Positions 44,816 to 53,840 of a stretch of 64,000 nucleotides of DNA are shown here, piece after piece. The translations under genes and the position numbers were made by a program. Within the stretch, counting starts at the first letter, position 1; every line of letters begins with the position of its first letter. The DNA is from Pseudomonas sp. MWU13-2105 (lineage in GTDB: Bacteria > Pseudomonadota > Gammaproteobacteria > Pseudomonadales > Pseudomonadaceae): positions 98,097-162,096 of the forward strand of contig NZ_JALLIY010000019.1 of the NCBI RefSeq assembly GCF_023242315.1, in the 5' to 3' direction. The notes under the pieces are model-generated. The model saw nothing but the letters and a program-made list of their open reading frames with translations. It had not been told where the DNA came from and ran no database searches.

Positions 44816-46195
44816 CTAGTGGCGTCGATAGCTCCGCCAACCCAGCAGCCCGATCAGCAGCAAGCCCGCCAGGGCGGCGCCCAGGCCGATCAGTTGCTCA
44901 TCGCTGAGCAACGGTTTTTCGACCCGCAGGTAACCCGGCTGCTTGAGCAGTTGGCGCAGTGCCTGGTTGGCATCCGCCAGCGTCACCGCCCGCAGGGCCT
45001 GGGCCGGGTCGGTAAAATGGCCGTCCTCGTAGTCGCCCAGCGCCCCCCAGTAGTAGTCGGCCAGGGCGCTGTTGCCTTGCACCGCCCAGGCCTGGCGGGC
45101 GATGGCGGCCTGTTGCAGGCGGGCGAAGGTGTCCGGGTCGAGCCCGTCCTTGAGCAGGCGGGCCTTGAGTTGCTCGAGCACCTGCCGGGCGTCGTCCAGG
45201 TTATCGCGCTCGACATCGGCGTTGACGCTGAAGAAGCCAACGCCGCCGAGCACCTCGCGTTCGCTCCACGGCCCGTAGGACAGGCCGTGGTCCAGGCGCA
45301 AGTGCCGATACAGCGCCCAGTCCAGATAATCCTTGAGCAGGTCGAAGGTCTCGTCGGGCAACCCTTCGAGTACCGGCTCGGGAAACAGCCAGTGGATTTT
45401 CGCCCCATTGCCGACCCAGCCGCGCGGCAGGTCACGTTGCGCGGCGGCGGCCTGGTTGTGGATCTCCGGCAACGGCAGATGGTCATTCGGTTCAATCGGC
45501 TCCAGTGCGCCGAAGGCCCGGTCCAGGTAGGCCGGAAGCAGGCGATCGAGCTCGCCGACCATGATCAGAGTCATGTTGTTCGGCGCGTACCAGTTCTTGC
45601 GCACGGCCTCCAACTGTTCGCGGGTCAGGTGCTGGACATCGGCGCGTTCGGTGCATTTGAGTCCCAACTCCACCGCCAACTGGTTGCTGGCGCTGTGCCC
45701 GAGGTCCTGGCGGTCCAGCCAGCGCTGCAAGTGCGAGTAATGGCCGCCTTCCTCGCGCTCCACCACCTGCTTGGCGGCGGCGATGGCGCTGTCGCTGAGC
45801 TCGGTGCGGGTGAGGATCTCCAGCAGCAGGTCGAGAATCTTGCGCTGGTTCGCCGCCGGGGCCTCGATCACGAAGGTGGTGTCGGCGTTGCTGGTGTAGG
45901 CGTTCCATTCGCCCCCGAGGGCTTGCATGCGCTCTTCCAGCCCGCCTTCGCCGCGGGCATCGACGCCGCTGAACAACAGGTGTTCGAGCAGGTGCGGCAG
46001 TTCCTTGTCGGCACAGGAGAAATCGTCGAAGCCGACCCCCACCACCAGGCGGATTGCCACGTGGCCGTGCTCGCTGCCGGGTTTGAGCAGCAGTTGCAGG
46101 CCGTTGGGCAGTTGATAACCCTCGACCTGGAAGCGATCAAGGGCGGCGGCGTGCAGGGTATTGAGCAACAAGCAAGCGAACAACAGGCAACGCAT
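44816..46195 (-). CDS. M16 family zinc peptidase with C-terminal membrane anchor
   Basis: A 459-residue insulinase-like peptidase. A signal peptide (about 1-17) precedes the inverted zinc motif HLLEH ('ELPHLLEHLLFSG'), with the third ligand probably in the Glu-rich 'VVEREEGGHY'. The second domain has the characteristic 'HGLSYGPWSEREV'. A single hydrophobic helix followed by basic residues closes the protein, so it would be held at the inner membrane with its body in the periplasm. This single-repeat form usually needs a second half or a dimer to enclose substrate. The ATG at 46201 is an alternative start. Confidence 0.88.
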   Translation of the reverse strand: MRCLLFACLLLNTLHAAALDRFQVEGYQLPNGLQLLLKPGSEHGHVAIRLVVGVGFDDFSCADKELPHLLEHLLFSGVDARGEGGLEERMQALGGEWNAYTSNADTTFVIEAPAANQRKILDLLLEILTRTELSDSAIAAAKQVVEREEGGHYSHLQRWLDRQDLGHSASNQLAVELGLKCTERADVQHLTREQLEAVRKNWYAPNNMTLIMVGELDRLLPAYLDRAFGALEPIEPNDHLPLPEIHNQAAAAQRDLPRGWVGNGAKIHWLFPEPVLEGLPDETFDLLKDYLDWALYRHLRLDHGLSYGPWSEREVLGGVGFFSVNADVERDNLDDARQVLEQLKARLLKDGLDPDTFARLQQAAIARQAWAVQGNSALADYYWGALGDYEDGHFTDPAQALRAVTLADANQALRQLLKQPGYLRVEKPLLSDEQLIGLGAALAGLLLIGLLGWRSYRRH

Positions 46196-46250
46196 AACCA
46201 TTTTCCGAAGGCAGGGTCCTACGCAAAGACAACGCTGGAACCGTGGACGT

Positions 46251-47909
46251 TCAAGACGATTGGCTGATGTCGTCGAGATTTTCCGAGGCCAGGGCGCCGG
46301 TCTCGGCGGTTTCCAGCACCGCATAGGCGCTGCCGCAGAATAGCGAATTCAAGCGTTTCATGTCGGCAATCAGCTCCAGGTGCAGCGAGCTGGTTTCCAG
46401 GCTTTGTACCACCCCACGCTGCAAGCGACTGACATGAGCGTGGGCCAGGCGCCGTTCCTGGGCGCGGAAACGACGTTTTTCCCGGAGCAATTGCCGGGCG
46501 TTGTGCGGATCGGCGCCGAGGAACACCGTGAGGCCCAGGCGCAGGTTGTCGATCAGTTGCCGCTGCAGCCCGGCCAGCTCCTCCAGGCCATCCTCGGAAA
46601 ACGAGCGGCGTTGCGAGGTTTTCTGTCGTTGCACCTTGCGCAGCATCTGCTCGATTAGGTCGGCCGCCAGCTTCAGGTTGACCGCCAGTTCGATGGTTTC
46701 CGCCCAGCGCCGGCTGTCCTGGTCGCCGAGGTCTTCCCGGGGCATCTGCGCCAGATAGAGTTTGACCGCGCTGCAGAGCACCTCGACGTCGTCGCACAGG
46801 CGGCGTATCTCGATGGCCACGGCGGTCTGCTTGCCATTGAGCACGTTGAGCATGGCGTCGAGCATGCTGTCGACCAGGTCGCCGATGCGCAGGGTTTCCC
46901 GCACCGCGTTGGACAGCGCCAGGCTCGGGGTGTCGAGGGCGGCGAGGTCGAGATGACGGGGGGTGGCCTTGCCGTTGGCCTCGGGACGCTCCGGCAGCAG
47001 CCAGGTACAGAGCCGGGCCATCGGCCCGACGCTGGGCAGCAGCAGCAGGCAGCGCACTGTGTTGTAGAGCAGGTGGAAGCCGATGACGATTTCCTGGGGG
47101 CTCAAGCCAAGGTGGTTGAGCCAGTGCGCCAGCGGACTTAGCGCCGGGATAATCAACAGCAGGCCGATCAGCTTGTACAGCAGGCTGCCGAGGGCCACCT
47201 GGCGGCCGGCGGCGTTCTGCATGCTGGTGCCGAGGAAGGCCAGCACGCCGCTGCCGATGTTCGCGCCGATCACCAGGCCGATGGCCACCGGCAGGCTGAT
47301 CACGTTGGCGCCGGCCAGGGTCGCGGTGAGCAGCACGGCGGCCAGGCTGGAGTAGGAGACCATGGCGAACAGCGCGCCGACCAGGGCATCGAGGAGGATG
47401 TCGCCGGTCAGGGAAGCGAACATCACCTTCACCCCCTGGGCATGGGTGATGGGCGCGGCGGCTTCGACGATCAGTTGCAGGGCAAGGATGATCAGCCCCA
47501 GGCCGATGCCCACGCGGCCGAGCTGGCCGGCGCGGGTCTGCTTGCGCGAAAGGAAAAAGATCACCCCGAGGAAGATCAGCAGCGGCGACAGCCAGGACAG
47601 GTCGAAGGTCAGGACCCGGGCCATCAGTGCGGTGCCGACGTCGGCGCCGAGCATGATGGCCAGGGCCGGGGTCAGCGTCATCAGGCCCTGGCCGACGAAG
47701 GACGTCACCAGCATGGCGGTGGCGTTGCTGCTCTGGACCATGGCGGTGACCAGGATTCCGGCGACAAAGGCCAAGGGGCGCCTGGACATGTTGCGGCCGA
47801 TGACGTGGCGCAGCTGTGAACCATAGACCCGCAGGATGCCGGTCCGGACGATGTGCGTGCCCCAGATCAGCAGGGTCACGGCGGAAAGCAGATTGAGCAG
47901 GGTCAGCAT
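46251..47909 (-). CDS. Na/Pi cotransporter family protein with PhoU-like C-terminus
   Basis: A 552-residue protein of the NptA/YjbB type. The membrane half has two inverted repeats, each with the family core ('VTAMVQSSNATAMLVTSF' near 65 and 'IGANIGSGVLAFLG' near 240). The C-terminal 200 residues form a helical, PhoU-like region. Such proteins move phosphate, often outwards in relatives. The start at 47909 fits the first membrane helix. It is 55 bp upstream of the M16 gene on the same strand. Confidence 0.88.
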   Translation of the reverse strand: MLTLLNLLSAVTLLIWGTHIVRTGILRVYGSQLRHVIGRNMSRRPLAFVAGILVTAMVQSSNATAMLVTSFVGQGLMTLTPALAIMLGADVGTALMARVLTFDLSWLSPLLIFLGVIFFLSRKQTRAGQLGRVGIGLGLIILALQLIVEAAAPITHAQGVKVMFASLTGDILLDALVGALFAMVSYSSLAAVLLTATLAGANVISLPVAIGLVIGANIGSGVLAFLGTSMQNAAGRQVALGSLLYKLIGLLLIIPALSPLAHWLNHLGLSPQEIVIGFHLLYNTVRCLLLLPSVGPMARLCTWLLPERPEANGKATPRHLDLAALDTPSLALSNAVRETLRIGDLVDSMLDAMLNVLNGKQTAVAIEIRRLCDDVEVLCSAVKLYLAQMPREDLGDQDSRRWAETIELAVNLKLAADLIEQMLRKVQRQKTSQRRSFSEDGLEELAGLQRQLIDNLRLGLTVFLGADPHNARQLLREKRRFRAQERRLAHAHVSRLQRGVVQSLETSSLHLELIADMKRLNSLFCGSAYAVLETAETGALASENLDDISQSS

Positions 47910-48117
47910 GGAGGGCCCCCTGGGATGACTGGTGCCCCATCGGGGCAAGCTCGGATTGTGACCGTGCGCCTTTTCTACGACTTGTCCTTAAGCTGTAGTT
48001 GGCTATTTGGCTAAGCGCCAGCATCGCATGAGTAGCGCCGGGCCTGAAACAAAAATGTCATATTTCCGTGAGGCCCTGTAGGTCCCTGACGCTGTTCGCT
48101 TGGCCTGAGCGCGTACC

Positions 48118-48180
48118 TTGTGGGAGCGGAGCTTGCCCGCGAAGGGGGCCGTGAGACCGCTAAAAGCTCCGCTCCCACAG
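48118..48180. repeat. REP palindrome between terC and the Na/Pi gene
   Basis: TTGTGGGAGCGGAGCTTGCCCGCG at the left and AGCTCCGCTCCCACAG at the right are inverted partners with a short middle. Confidence 0.75.
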
Positions 48181-48210
48181 TGGGTCCAGGGTTATTGATC
48201 CGCCACATCC

Positions 48211-48960
48211 TCAGTGCCGTTTCGCAGCTTGCTCCTCCTGCTTCTTTTTCTGCATCGCCGTGCGCATCTTGATGTTGATCGCTTCCACCGCCAGGGAGAA
48301 CGCCATGGCGAAGTAGACATAGCCCTTGGGCACGTGCACGTCGAAGGCTTCGGCGATCAGCACGGTGCCGACCACGATCAGGAACGACAGCGCGAGCATC
48401 TTCAGCGACGGGTGCTTGTCGATGAAGTCGCCGATGGTCTTCGAGGCCAGCATCATCACCAGCACCGCGACGACGATCGCGGCAATCATCACCGGTACAT
48501 GGGAGACCATGCCCACGGCGGTAATCACCGAGTCGAGGGAAAACACGATGTCGATAATGGCGATCTGGATGATGGTGTAGAGGAAGTTGCCGCCCTTGCC
48601 TTTCGGCCCGTCGCCCGCCTCTTCCGCGCCTTCCATGCCATGGTAGATCTCCTGGGAGCTTTTCCACAGCAGGAACAGGCCACCGAAGAACAGGATCAGG
48701 TCACGTCCGGAGATCCCCTGGCCGAAGACCACGAACAGGTCGTCGGTCAGGCGCATGACCCAGGTGATCGACAGCAGCAGGAGGATCCGCGTGATCATCG
48801 CCAGGGCCAGGCCGAAAATCCGCGTGCGTTGCTGCATATGCCGGGGCATGCGGCTGACCAGGATCGAGATCATGATGATGTTGTCGATGCCCAGGACAAT
48901 CTCCAGGGCGGTCAGGGTGAAAAAGGCCACCCAGAGTTCCGGGTTGGTCAGCCAATCCAT
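48211..48960 (-). CDS. TerC family integral membrane protein
   Basis: A 249-residue protein with seven or so hydrophobic helices. The family motifs 'ALEIVLGIDNIIMISIL' and 'DIVFSLDSVITAVGM' carry the acidic residues thought to bind a divalent metal. Relatives export manganese or protect against tellurite. I looked for the manganese riboswitch that often precedes such genes and saw none. The C-terminus is a basic/Glu tail. Confidence 0.9.
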   Translation of the reverse strand: MDWLTNPELWVAFFTLTALEIVLGIDNIIMISILVSRMPRHMQQRTRIFGLALAMITRILLLLSITWVMRLTDDLFVVFGQGISGRDLILFFGGLFLLWKSSQEIYHGMEGAEEAGDGPKGKGGNFLYTIIQIAIIDIVFSLDSVITAVGMVSHVPVMIAAIVVAVLVMMLASKTIGDFIDKHPSLKMLALSFLIVVGTVLIAEAFDVHVPKGYVYFAMAFSLAVEAINIKMRTAMQKKKQEEQAAKRH

Positions 48961-49050
48961 ATCTATTCCTTTGAACGAGTGTTTGAGCCGTATCGGCGCC
49001 AGGCTCCAGGTTCTGAAGGCCGCGCGCCTATACGACAGTGAATCATTGCC

Positions 49051-50358
49051 TTATAGACTACCGAAGAGCGGAAAGGTCCCCAGCAACAAGGCGGCCAGCA
49101 GTATGCACAGGCACACCAGCACCGCCCACTTGAGAGTGAAGCGCTGGTGATCGCCGAACTCGATACCGGCCAGGGCCACCAGCAGGTAGGTCGAGGGAAC
49201 CAGTGGACTCAACAGGTGGACGGGCTGGCCGACGATCGAGGCACGGGCCATTTCCACGGCGCTGATGCCGTAGTGGCTGGCGGCTTCGGCGAGCACCGGC
49301 AGCACGCCATAGTAGAAGGCGTCGTTGGACATGAAGAAGGTGAACGGCATGCTCACCAGCGCGGTGATTGGCGCCAGGTACGGACCGAGCGCCGGTGGGA
49401 TCACCGCCAGCAGGCTCTTGGACATGGCGTCGACCATGCCGGTGCCGGACAGGATGCCGGTGAAGATACCGGCGGCGAAGATCAGCCCGACCACCGCCAG
49501 CACGCTGCCGGCATGGGCGCCGATGCGGTCCTTCTGCTGTTGCAGGCACGGGTAGTTGACGATCATGGCGATACTGAACGCCACCATGAACAGCACCGGC
49601 AACGGCAGCAGGCCGGCGATCAACGCGCCCATCAGGGCGACGGTCAGCGCGCCGTTGAACAGGATCAGTTTCGGCCGGCGCGCGTCGGGGAATTGCGAGA
49701 CGCTGATTTCGCTGTGATCGACCTCATCGCCGATGACATGCAGCTCGCCCAGGCGCGCGCGCTCGCGCAGGCCATAGACGTAGGCAATGGCCAGGATCGC
49801 CAGGACCCCGGCGAGCATGGCCGGGATCATCGGTACGAAGATATCCGAGGGGTCGACGTGCAGCGCGCTGGCGGCACGGGCGGTCGGGCCGCCCCAGGGA
49901 GTCATGTTCATCACCCCGCCGGCGAGGATGATCAGCCCGGCCATGATTCGCGGACTCATGCCGATGCGACTGTACAGCGGCAGCATGGCGGCGACGCAGA
50001 TCATGTAGGTGGTGGCGCCGTCACCGTCGAGGGACACCACCAGGGCCAGCACGGCGGTGCCCACCGAGACTTTCAGCGGGTCGCCCTTGACCAGCTTGAG
50101 GATCTTGCGCACGGCCGGGTCGAACAGACCCGAGTCGATCATCAGGGCGAAATACAGGATGGCGAACATCAGCATCACGCCGGTGGGCGCGAGCTTGGTG
50201 ATGCCGTCGATCATCATCTTGCCGATACCGGCGGCGAAGCCACCGAACAGGGCGAAGACAATCGGTACGATGATCAGGGCGATCAGCGCGGACAGGCGCT
50301 TGGTCATGATCAGGTACATGAAGGTAATGACCATGGCAAAGCCAAGGAAAGTCAGCAT
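49051..50358 (-). CDS. CitMHS family citrate-metal/proton symporter
   Basis: A 435-residue carrier with about twelve hydrophobic segments. Family motifs include 'LVVSLDGDGATTYMICVAAMLPLY', 'NMTPWGGPTARAASAL' and 'MPFTFFMSNDAFYYGVLPV'. Citrate complexed with Mg or Ca is the expected substrate. The matching PAO1 gene is PA5476 (citA). No adjacent two-component regulator is present here. Confidence 0.92.
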   Translation of the reverse strand: MLTFLGFAMVITFMYLIMTKRLSALIALIIVPIVFALFGGFAAGIGKMMIDGITKLAPTGVMLMFAILYFALMIDSGLFDPAVRKILKLVKGDPLKVSVGTAVLALVVSLDGDGATTYMICVAAMLPLYSRIGMSPRIMAGLIILAGGVMNMTPWGGPTARAASALHVDPSDIFVPMIPAMLAGVLAILAIAYVYGLRERARLGELHVIGDEVDHSEISVSQFPDARRPKLILFNGALTVALMGALIAGLLPLPVLFMVAFSIAMIVNYPCLQQQKDRIGAHAGSVLAVVGLIFAAGIFTGILSGTGMVDAMSKSLLAVIPPALGPYLAPITALVSMPFTFFMSNDAFYYGVLPVLAEAASHYGISAVEMARASIVGQPVHLLSPLVPSTYLLVALAGIEFGDHQRFTLKWAVLVCLCILLAALLLGTFPLFGSL

Positions 50359-50687
50359 GGGCGTACTCCGGGCGGGGTCGCAACGAAGAGGCGGGTCTTA
50401 GCAAGCATCGGTATCACCATTTTTGTTGTTAGTTGGGTCGTGGAGCGCTTGTGGCGCGCTCCGTGGCCGACCGGTCTGGTGGCGGTGGCGGGGCGATGCT
50501 AATGGGGTGAAGCTTTCAGCCAGCTTTCGTGAAACAAACTCTAACAAATGGACTTTTGTAGGAGCAGCCGGTCGTGGCGATAGCGTCCGATCAGGCGATA
50601 TAAATCTCAGGACACATGTCGTCGGCACGCTAGCCGCAGCAAGCTGGCTTATGGTTCCAATGCTATTCACTCAAGGCCGAACACGGT
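50359..50687. other. Intergenic stretch before the truncated REPIN
   Basis: About 330 bp without a believable gene. It holds a GGAGCGC/GCGCTCC hairpin at 50442-50462, a partial REP head near 50557 (TTGTAGGAGCAG), and sequence of lower GC from about 50600 to 50670. Its mixed make-up and the decayed genes beyond suggest an eroded accessory insertion site. Confidence 0.4.
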
Positions 50688-50800
50688 CTTGTGGCGAGCG
50701 GGCTTGCTCGCGCTGGGTGGCGAAGCGGCCCTAAAACCTGCGAATCTGGTGCATCAGGTAGACCGAGGTGGCCGGTTTTGCGACTGCTGCGCAGCTGAGC
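50688..50800. repeat. Truncated REPIN at a deletion junction
   Basis: The left arm (CTTGTGGCGAGCGGGCTTGC) and the middle, with GACTGCTGCGCAG, match the complete copies at 12374 and 19311. The right arm is missing: the sequence changes abruptly near 50800 into coding sequence of an AAA ATPase. Confidence 0.7.
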
Positions 50801-50802
50801 GA

Positions 50803-51012
50803 GGTATTCAGTTTTTTATCGCCAGCCACTCTTATTTTGTCGTGAAGGCTTTGTACTTGGCAGCGCAAAGGAAGAGGATCTCTATCCCTGTTCTGTCGTC
50901 ACTCGACGATCATTGGGCGTCCGATGATCTGCAAGCAGGCATGCCGGATAACCCGATCATTGATGAGTCCATCAGACTTTACGAACAGGAAGTGGAGCTG
51001 ACTCTGGGATGA
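50803..51012 (+). pseudogene. C-terminal remnant of an AAA-family ATPase
   Basis: Only about the last 69 residues remain, beginning 'GIQFFIASHSYFVVKALYLAAQ' and ending 'NPIIDESIRLYEQEVELTLG'. 'SHSYFVVK' resembles the D-loop/sensor region at the end of AAA_21-type ATPases that occur in anti-phage and toxin-like gene pairs. Everything upstream, including Walker A and B, is gone and replaced by a truncated REPIN. The stop codon overlaps the next start in an ATGA, so the original two-gene order is preserved. GC content falls clearly below that of the neighbours, which suggests acquired DNA. Confidence 0.75.
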
Positions 51013-51514
51013 GTATTGAATTCGACGAATCAGGTATGCGCTTCGGTCCTTGCGAGGAAGACAATTTTTCCCCATAGAGCGCAGCTCGGTTTATAAAAAG
51101 GCTGGAGACGGGCTGAAAATAGCCGAGTTCGTACTGGTAAGACCCTCCCCAGGAGGCAGGGAAGAGGCTTGGATTGTGGAGGCCAAGTCTAGTGTGCCGC
51201 GAGACTCGGCAGACTATATGGGAGAAATCCGTCAAAAATTGACGAATGCGGCGCAACTGACCATTGCATCATGCCTTGGACGTCATGGTGATGCTGTTGC
51301 CGAACTACCGGCAGCTTTGCAGGCATTAGATATGCGGACGTGTGGTTTCAAGCTCGTATTAATCATCAACGGTGTGCCCAAGCAATACCTACCTGACTTG
51401 AGCAATGCGTTGGCCAAGGAAATGAGACCTTTGGTCAAAACGTTGGGATTCGATCCCCTGTCGGTATCTGTCATTAACGACATCAAGGCACGCGATATCG
51501 GTTTGATCGTGTAA
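51009..51514 (+). pseudogene. Frameshifted partner of the ATPase, nuclease-like
   Basis: The ATG at 51009 opens 'MSIEFDESGMRFGPCEEDNF', but this frame stops at 51075-51077. The rest, 'FPIERSSVYKKAGDGLKIAEF' onwards, continues in the -1 frame to 51514. Adding one base to the T run at 51065-51069 would restore about 168 residues. The body holds 'WIVEAKSS', which looks like the (D/E)xK half of a PD-(D/E)xK nuclease core, with an earlier Glu in 'IAEFVLV'. Function of the intact pair is unknown to me. Lower GC than neighbours. Confidence 0.7.
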
Positions 51515-51528
51515 CGATGGCCTGAGCC

Positions 51529-53496
51529 TCAAGGCAGTTCCAACCCGCCCGCCGCCTTGTGCAGCGCCCGCAGGTGTTCGCCGACAAGCTTCAGGTTGGC
51601 TTCACTGGCCTCGATCTGCGCTTCCCGGGCCGGGTCCAGCAGCTTGCGGATTTCCTTGTCCAGGTCGCCGGTCAGGCGCTGCAGCTGCTGCTGGCGCTGG
51701 CTGCTTTCAGCTTCCAGGCGCTTCCACTCGGACGCTTGCGGCAAGCCATAGCCGCTGCTGCCGAGCAATTCCGCCGGACGACTGAGGTAGCCGCTGTTGG
51801 CAAGAATCTCCTGCAAGGTGCGGTTGGCCTTGTCCATGTCGTTGTCCTTGAGCTTGATGTCGCGGGCACCGAGGTATTTCTGTTTCACCTCGTCCTGGGC
51901 CAGCAGCAACTGCCGGCGGAAGCTCGCCTGCTCCAGCAGCAGCATGGCGGCGCTGGCGCGCAGGTTGGCCTGGGCAAACCACGGGCGACGGGCTTCGGCG
52001 GACTGCGACAACCAGTCCTCGACGGTTTCCTGCTTGATCGGCAACTGCTTTCTCAGGACATCGAACATGGCCTGGTAGCGATCCCGGTAGGAGTCGAAGC
52101 GGTAACCCAGGCGCAAGGCTTCGCGGGGATCGTCGAGCACGCTGGTATCGGCCAGGCCGCGACCCTTGAGCACCTCCAGCAAACCATTCGGGACTATGCT
52201 GTCCAGGCCCTTGAGCTGGGCGTTGTCGCTGCCGCTGCGCAGCAGCTTCAAGGTCTCCACGGCGCAGTTGTTGCTGATGAAGTAGTAGTTGCCGTCGTAG
52301 CTCCAGTGCATTTCGGCGGCGTGCTCGACCACTTCCTCGATTTCCTTGCGCGACAGCTTCAGCGGCACCGAGGCCAGGCTGCGCAGTTCGGTCTTGGTGT
52401 ATTCGTCGATCACCTGGGACAGCGGCAGGACGAACAGCCGCGACGGGTAGGCGCCGGTCAGGCCGCCCCAGGTCGAGAGCTGGACGTCGTTGACGAAGGC
52501 GCGATAGGACAGCACCAGGTGCTGGTCCAGGTCCAGCCGGCAATCCGGCCCACGTGGTCGGCCAGGGGCGCAGATCACCAGGCGCAGCATGCTGTGGCCC
52601 CAGCGGCTGACCCAGTTCTGGTTGGCCTCGGCCAGCAGGTAGTCGACTTCATAGACGCGCTCGGGGTCGATCTTGCCCAGGGGCGTCTTGCCAAAATCGT
52701 TGCCGGCGTTGAGGAACGGGAAGGCCTGGTCGCAGCTGTCCTTGGTTGCTGGCGCCCAGCCGAAACGTTCCTGGTAGTAGCGATACAGCGCCGGACGGCG
52801 GCAGGCATAGGCCGGGTCGAGGAGGAAGTACTCCATGTTGACCGCGACGAACTCCTTGGGATTGGTGGTTTCGTAGATATCCGGGCTGCGGACGACCTGG
52901 CCGTTGCGCTGTTCCCGCTGGCCGCGACTGCCGACCACTTGTTGCCAGCCGGCGAGGTCGAGCAGGCGCGGGTCGTCGCTGAGGGTGAAGCGCCGAGCGG
53001 TCTGGCCCCGGCATTGATCGGGCAGGCCGACCAGGCCGGTATTGCTGTCACGCTGGCTGCAGCGCCGGATCAGCGTCCGTTCGGCGTCGGGCCACAAACG
53101 GGCGCGGTCATAAATATGGGTCAGTTCGTGGAGCACGGTGGCGAGCATTTCCTCGCGCACGGTGCCATGGGGACGATTGGTTTTTTTCGTCGCCGCCGAA
53201 CCGTCCACCAGGCCGGGCAGCAAGATGCGATTGAGGTCCACTTCGGAGACCAGCGAGGCTTCGCCGTAGGCGTTGTCCGGCATCTGGGTCGACCAGACGA
53301 CATCGATGCGGCGGTCCAGTTGCTCGATAAAACGCGGTGGCAGATGGGCCATGGCCTCATCGATCAGCGCCTGGCTGGCCTGTTGTTCGGCCGGGCTCAG
53401 GCCTTCGCTCTTGAGCTGCAATTGCAGGCTGGCCTGGGCCGCGTTACCGAACAGCAACAGGGCGCAGGCCAGCAACCCACCGGTAAGTAGTCTCAC
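51529..53496 (-). CDS. Exported DUF4105 protein with an added HExxH domain
   Basis: A 655-residue protein with a signal peptide (about 1-22). Residues 40-235 contain HELTH at 123-127 and a Glu at 222, in the pattern of a zinc metallopeptidase. Residues about 280-470 match DUF4105, with 'SRWGHSML' (His301) ahead of 'ISNNCAVE' (Cys411), the His-before-Cys order of circularly permuted NlpC/P60-type hydrolases. A helical, Gln/Lys-rich region (about 500-650) ends the protein. It starts with a GTG overlapping the stop of the preceding DUF2388 gene, so the two are coupled. Likely an envelope protein; activity is inference. Confidence 0.82.
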   Translation of the reverse strand: MRLLTGGLLACALLLFGNAAQASLQLQLKSEGLSPAEQQASQALIDEAMAHLPPRFIEQLDRRIDVVWSTQMPDNAYGEASLVSEVDLNRILLPGLVDGSAATKKTNRPHGTVREEMLATVLHELTHIYDRARLWPDAERTLIRRCSQRDSNTGLVGLPDQCRGQTARRFTLSDDPRLLDLAGWQQVVGSRGQREQRNGQVVRSPDIYETTNPKEFVAVNMEYFLLDPAYACRRPALYRYYQERFGWAPATKDSCDQAFPFLNAGNDFGKTPLGKIDPERVYEVDYLLAEANQNWVSRWGHSMLRLVICAPGRPRGPDCRLDLDQHLVLSYRAFVNDVQLSTWGGLTGAYPSRLFVLPLSQVIDEYTKTELRSLASVPLKLSRKEIEEVVEHAAEMHWSYDGNYYFISNNCAVETLKLLRSGSDNAQLKGLDSIVPNGLLEVLKGRGLADTSVLDDPREALRLGYRFDSYRDRYQAMFDVLRKQLPIKQETVEDWLSQSAEARRPWFAQANLRASAAMLLLEQASFRRQLLLAQDEVKQKYLGARDIKLKDNDMDKANRTLQEILANSGYLSRPAELLGSSGYGLPQASEWKRLEAESSQRQQQLQRLTGDLDKEIRKLLDPAREAQIEASEANLKLVGEHLRALHKAAGGLELP

Positions 53497-53813
53497 AGGG
53501 CGAGAATGGCTTCGGCGAGGTCTTGATCGCTGGCATCACGGGCGTTCGGCACTTGGGTGCGCAAGGCGGCGAAGGCGGCTTCCAGATGGGCGCCGCGGAT
53601 ATCGCCCCGGCTGGCGACGAAACTGGCGGCGTCGTCATGGGCTTCGCGGACCACTTTCGAGTCGCGGATCGAGGTGGTGGTGTCCGAGGTGAAATCGAGG
53701 GTACGGCCCGTGGCCCGTACGAGCATGTTGCTGGTAGCCACCAGGGTGTGCGCCGAAGCCACGTCGGTCAGCAACAGCAGGCCGAGTGCGGCGGCGATCA
53801 GGGGGGTACGCAT
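53493..53813 (-). CDS. DUF2388 family small exported protein, copy 3
   Basis: A 106-residue protein with a signal peptide (about 1-21) and the family core 'DDAASFVASRGDIRGAHLEAAFAALR', ending 'DQDLAEAILAL'. Third of three tandem paralogues, the closest to the DUF4105 gene and overlapping it by 4 bp. Function unknown. Confidence 0.85.
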   Translation of the reverse strand: MRTPLIAAALGLLLLTDVASAHTLVATSNMLVRATGRTLDFTSDTTTSIRDSKVVREAHDDAASFVASRGDIRGAHLEAAFAALRTQVPNARDASDQDLAEAILAL

Positions 53814-53840
53814 GTAAAGGTCTCCGGGAATGCAAAGTGA

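Noticed and set aside
48961..49050. Manganese riboswitch upstream of terC
   Set aside because: Only 90 bp separate the genes and none of the expected conserved loops was found.
1048..50800. Repeated palindromes as a CRISPR array
   Set aside because: The copies are dispersed singly between genes over the window and are inverted pairs, typical of REP/REPIN; there is no spacer periodicity and no cas gene.
51559..53490. 643-codon open frame antisense to the DUF4105 gene
   Set aside because: Composition is that of a shadow frame; the opposite strand carries a signal peptide and recognisable motifs.
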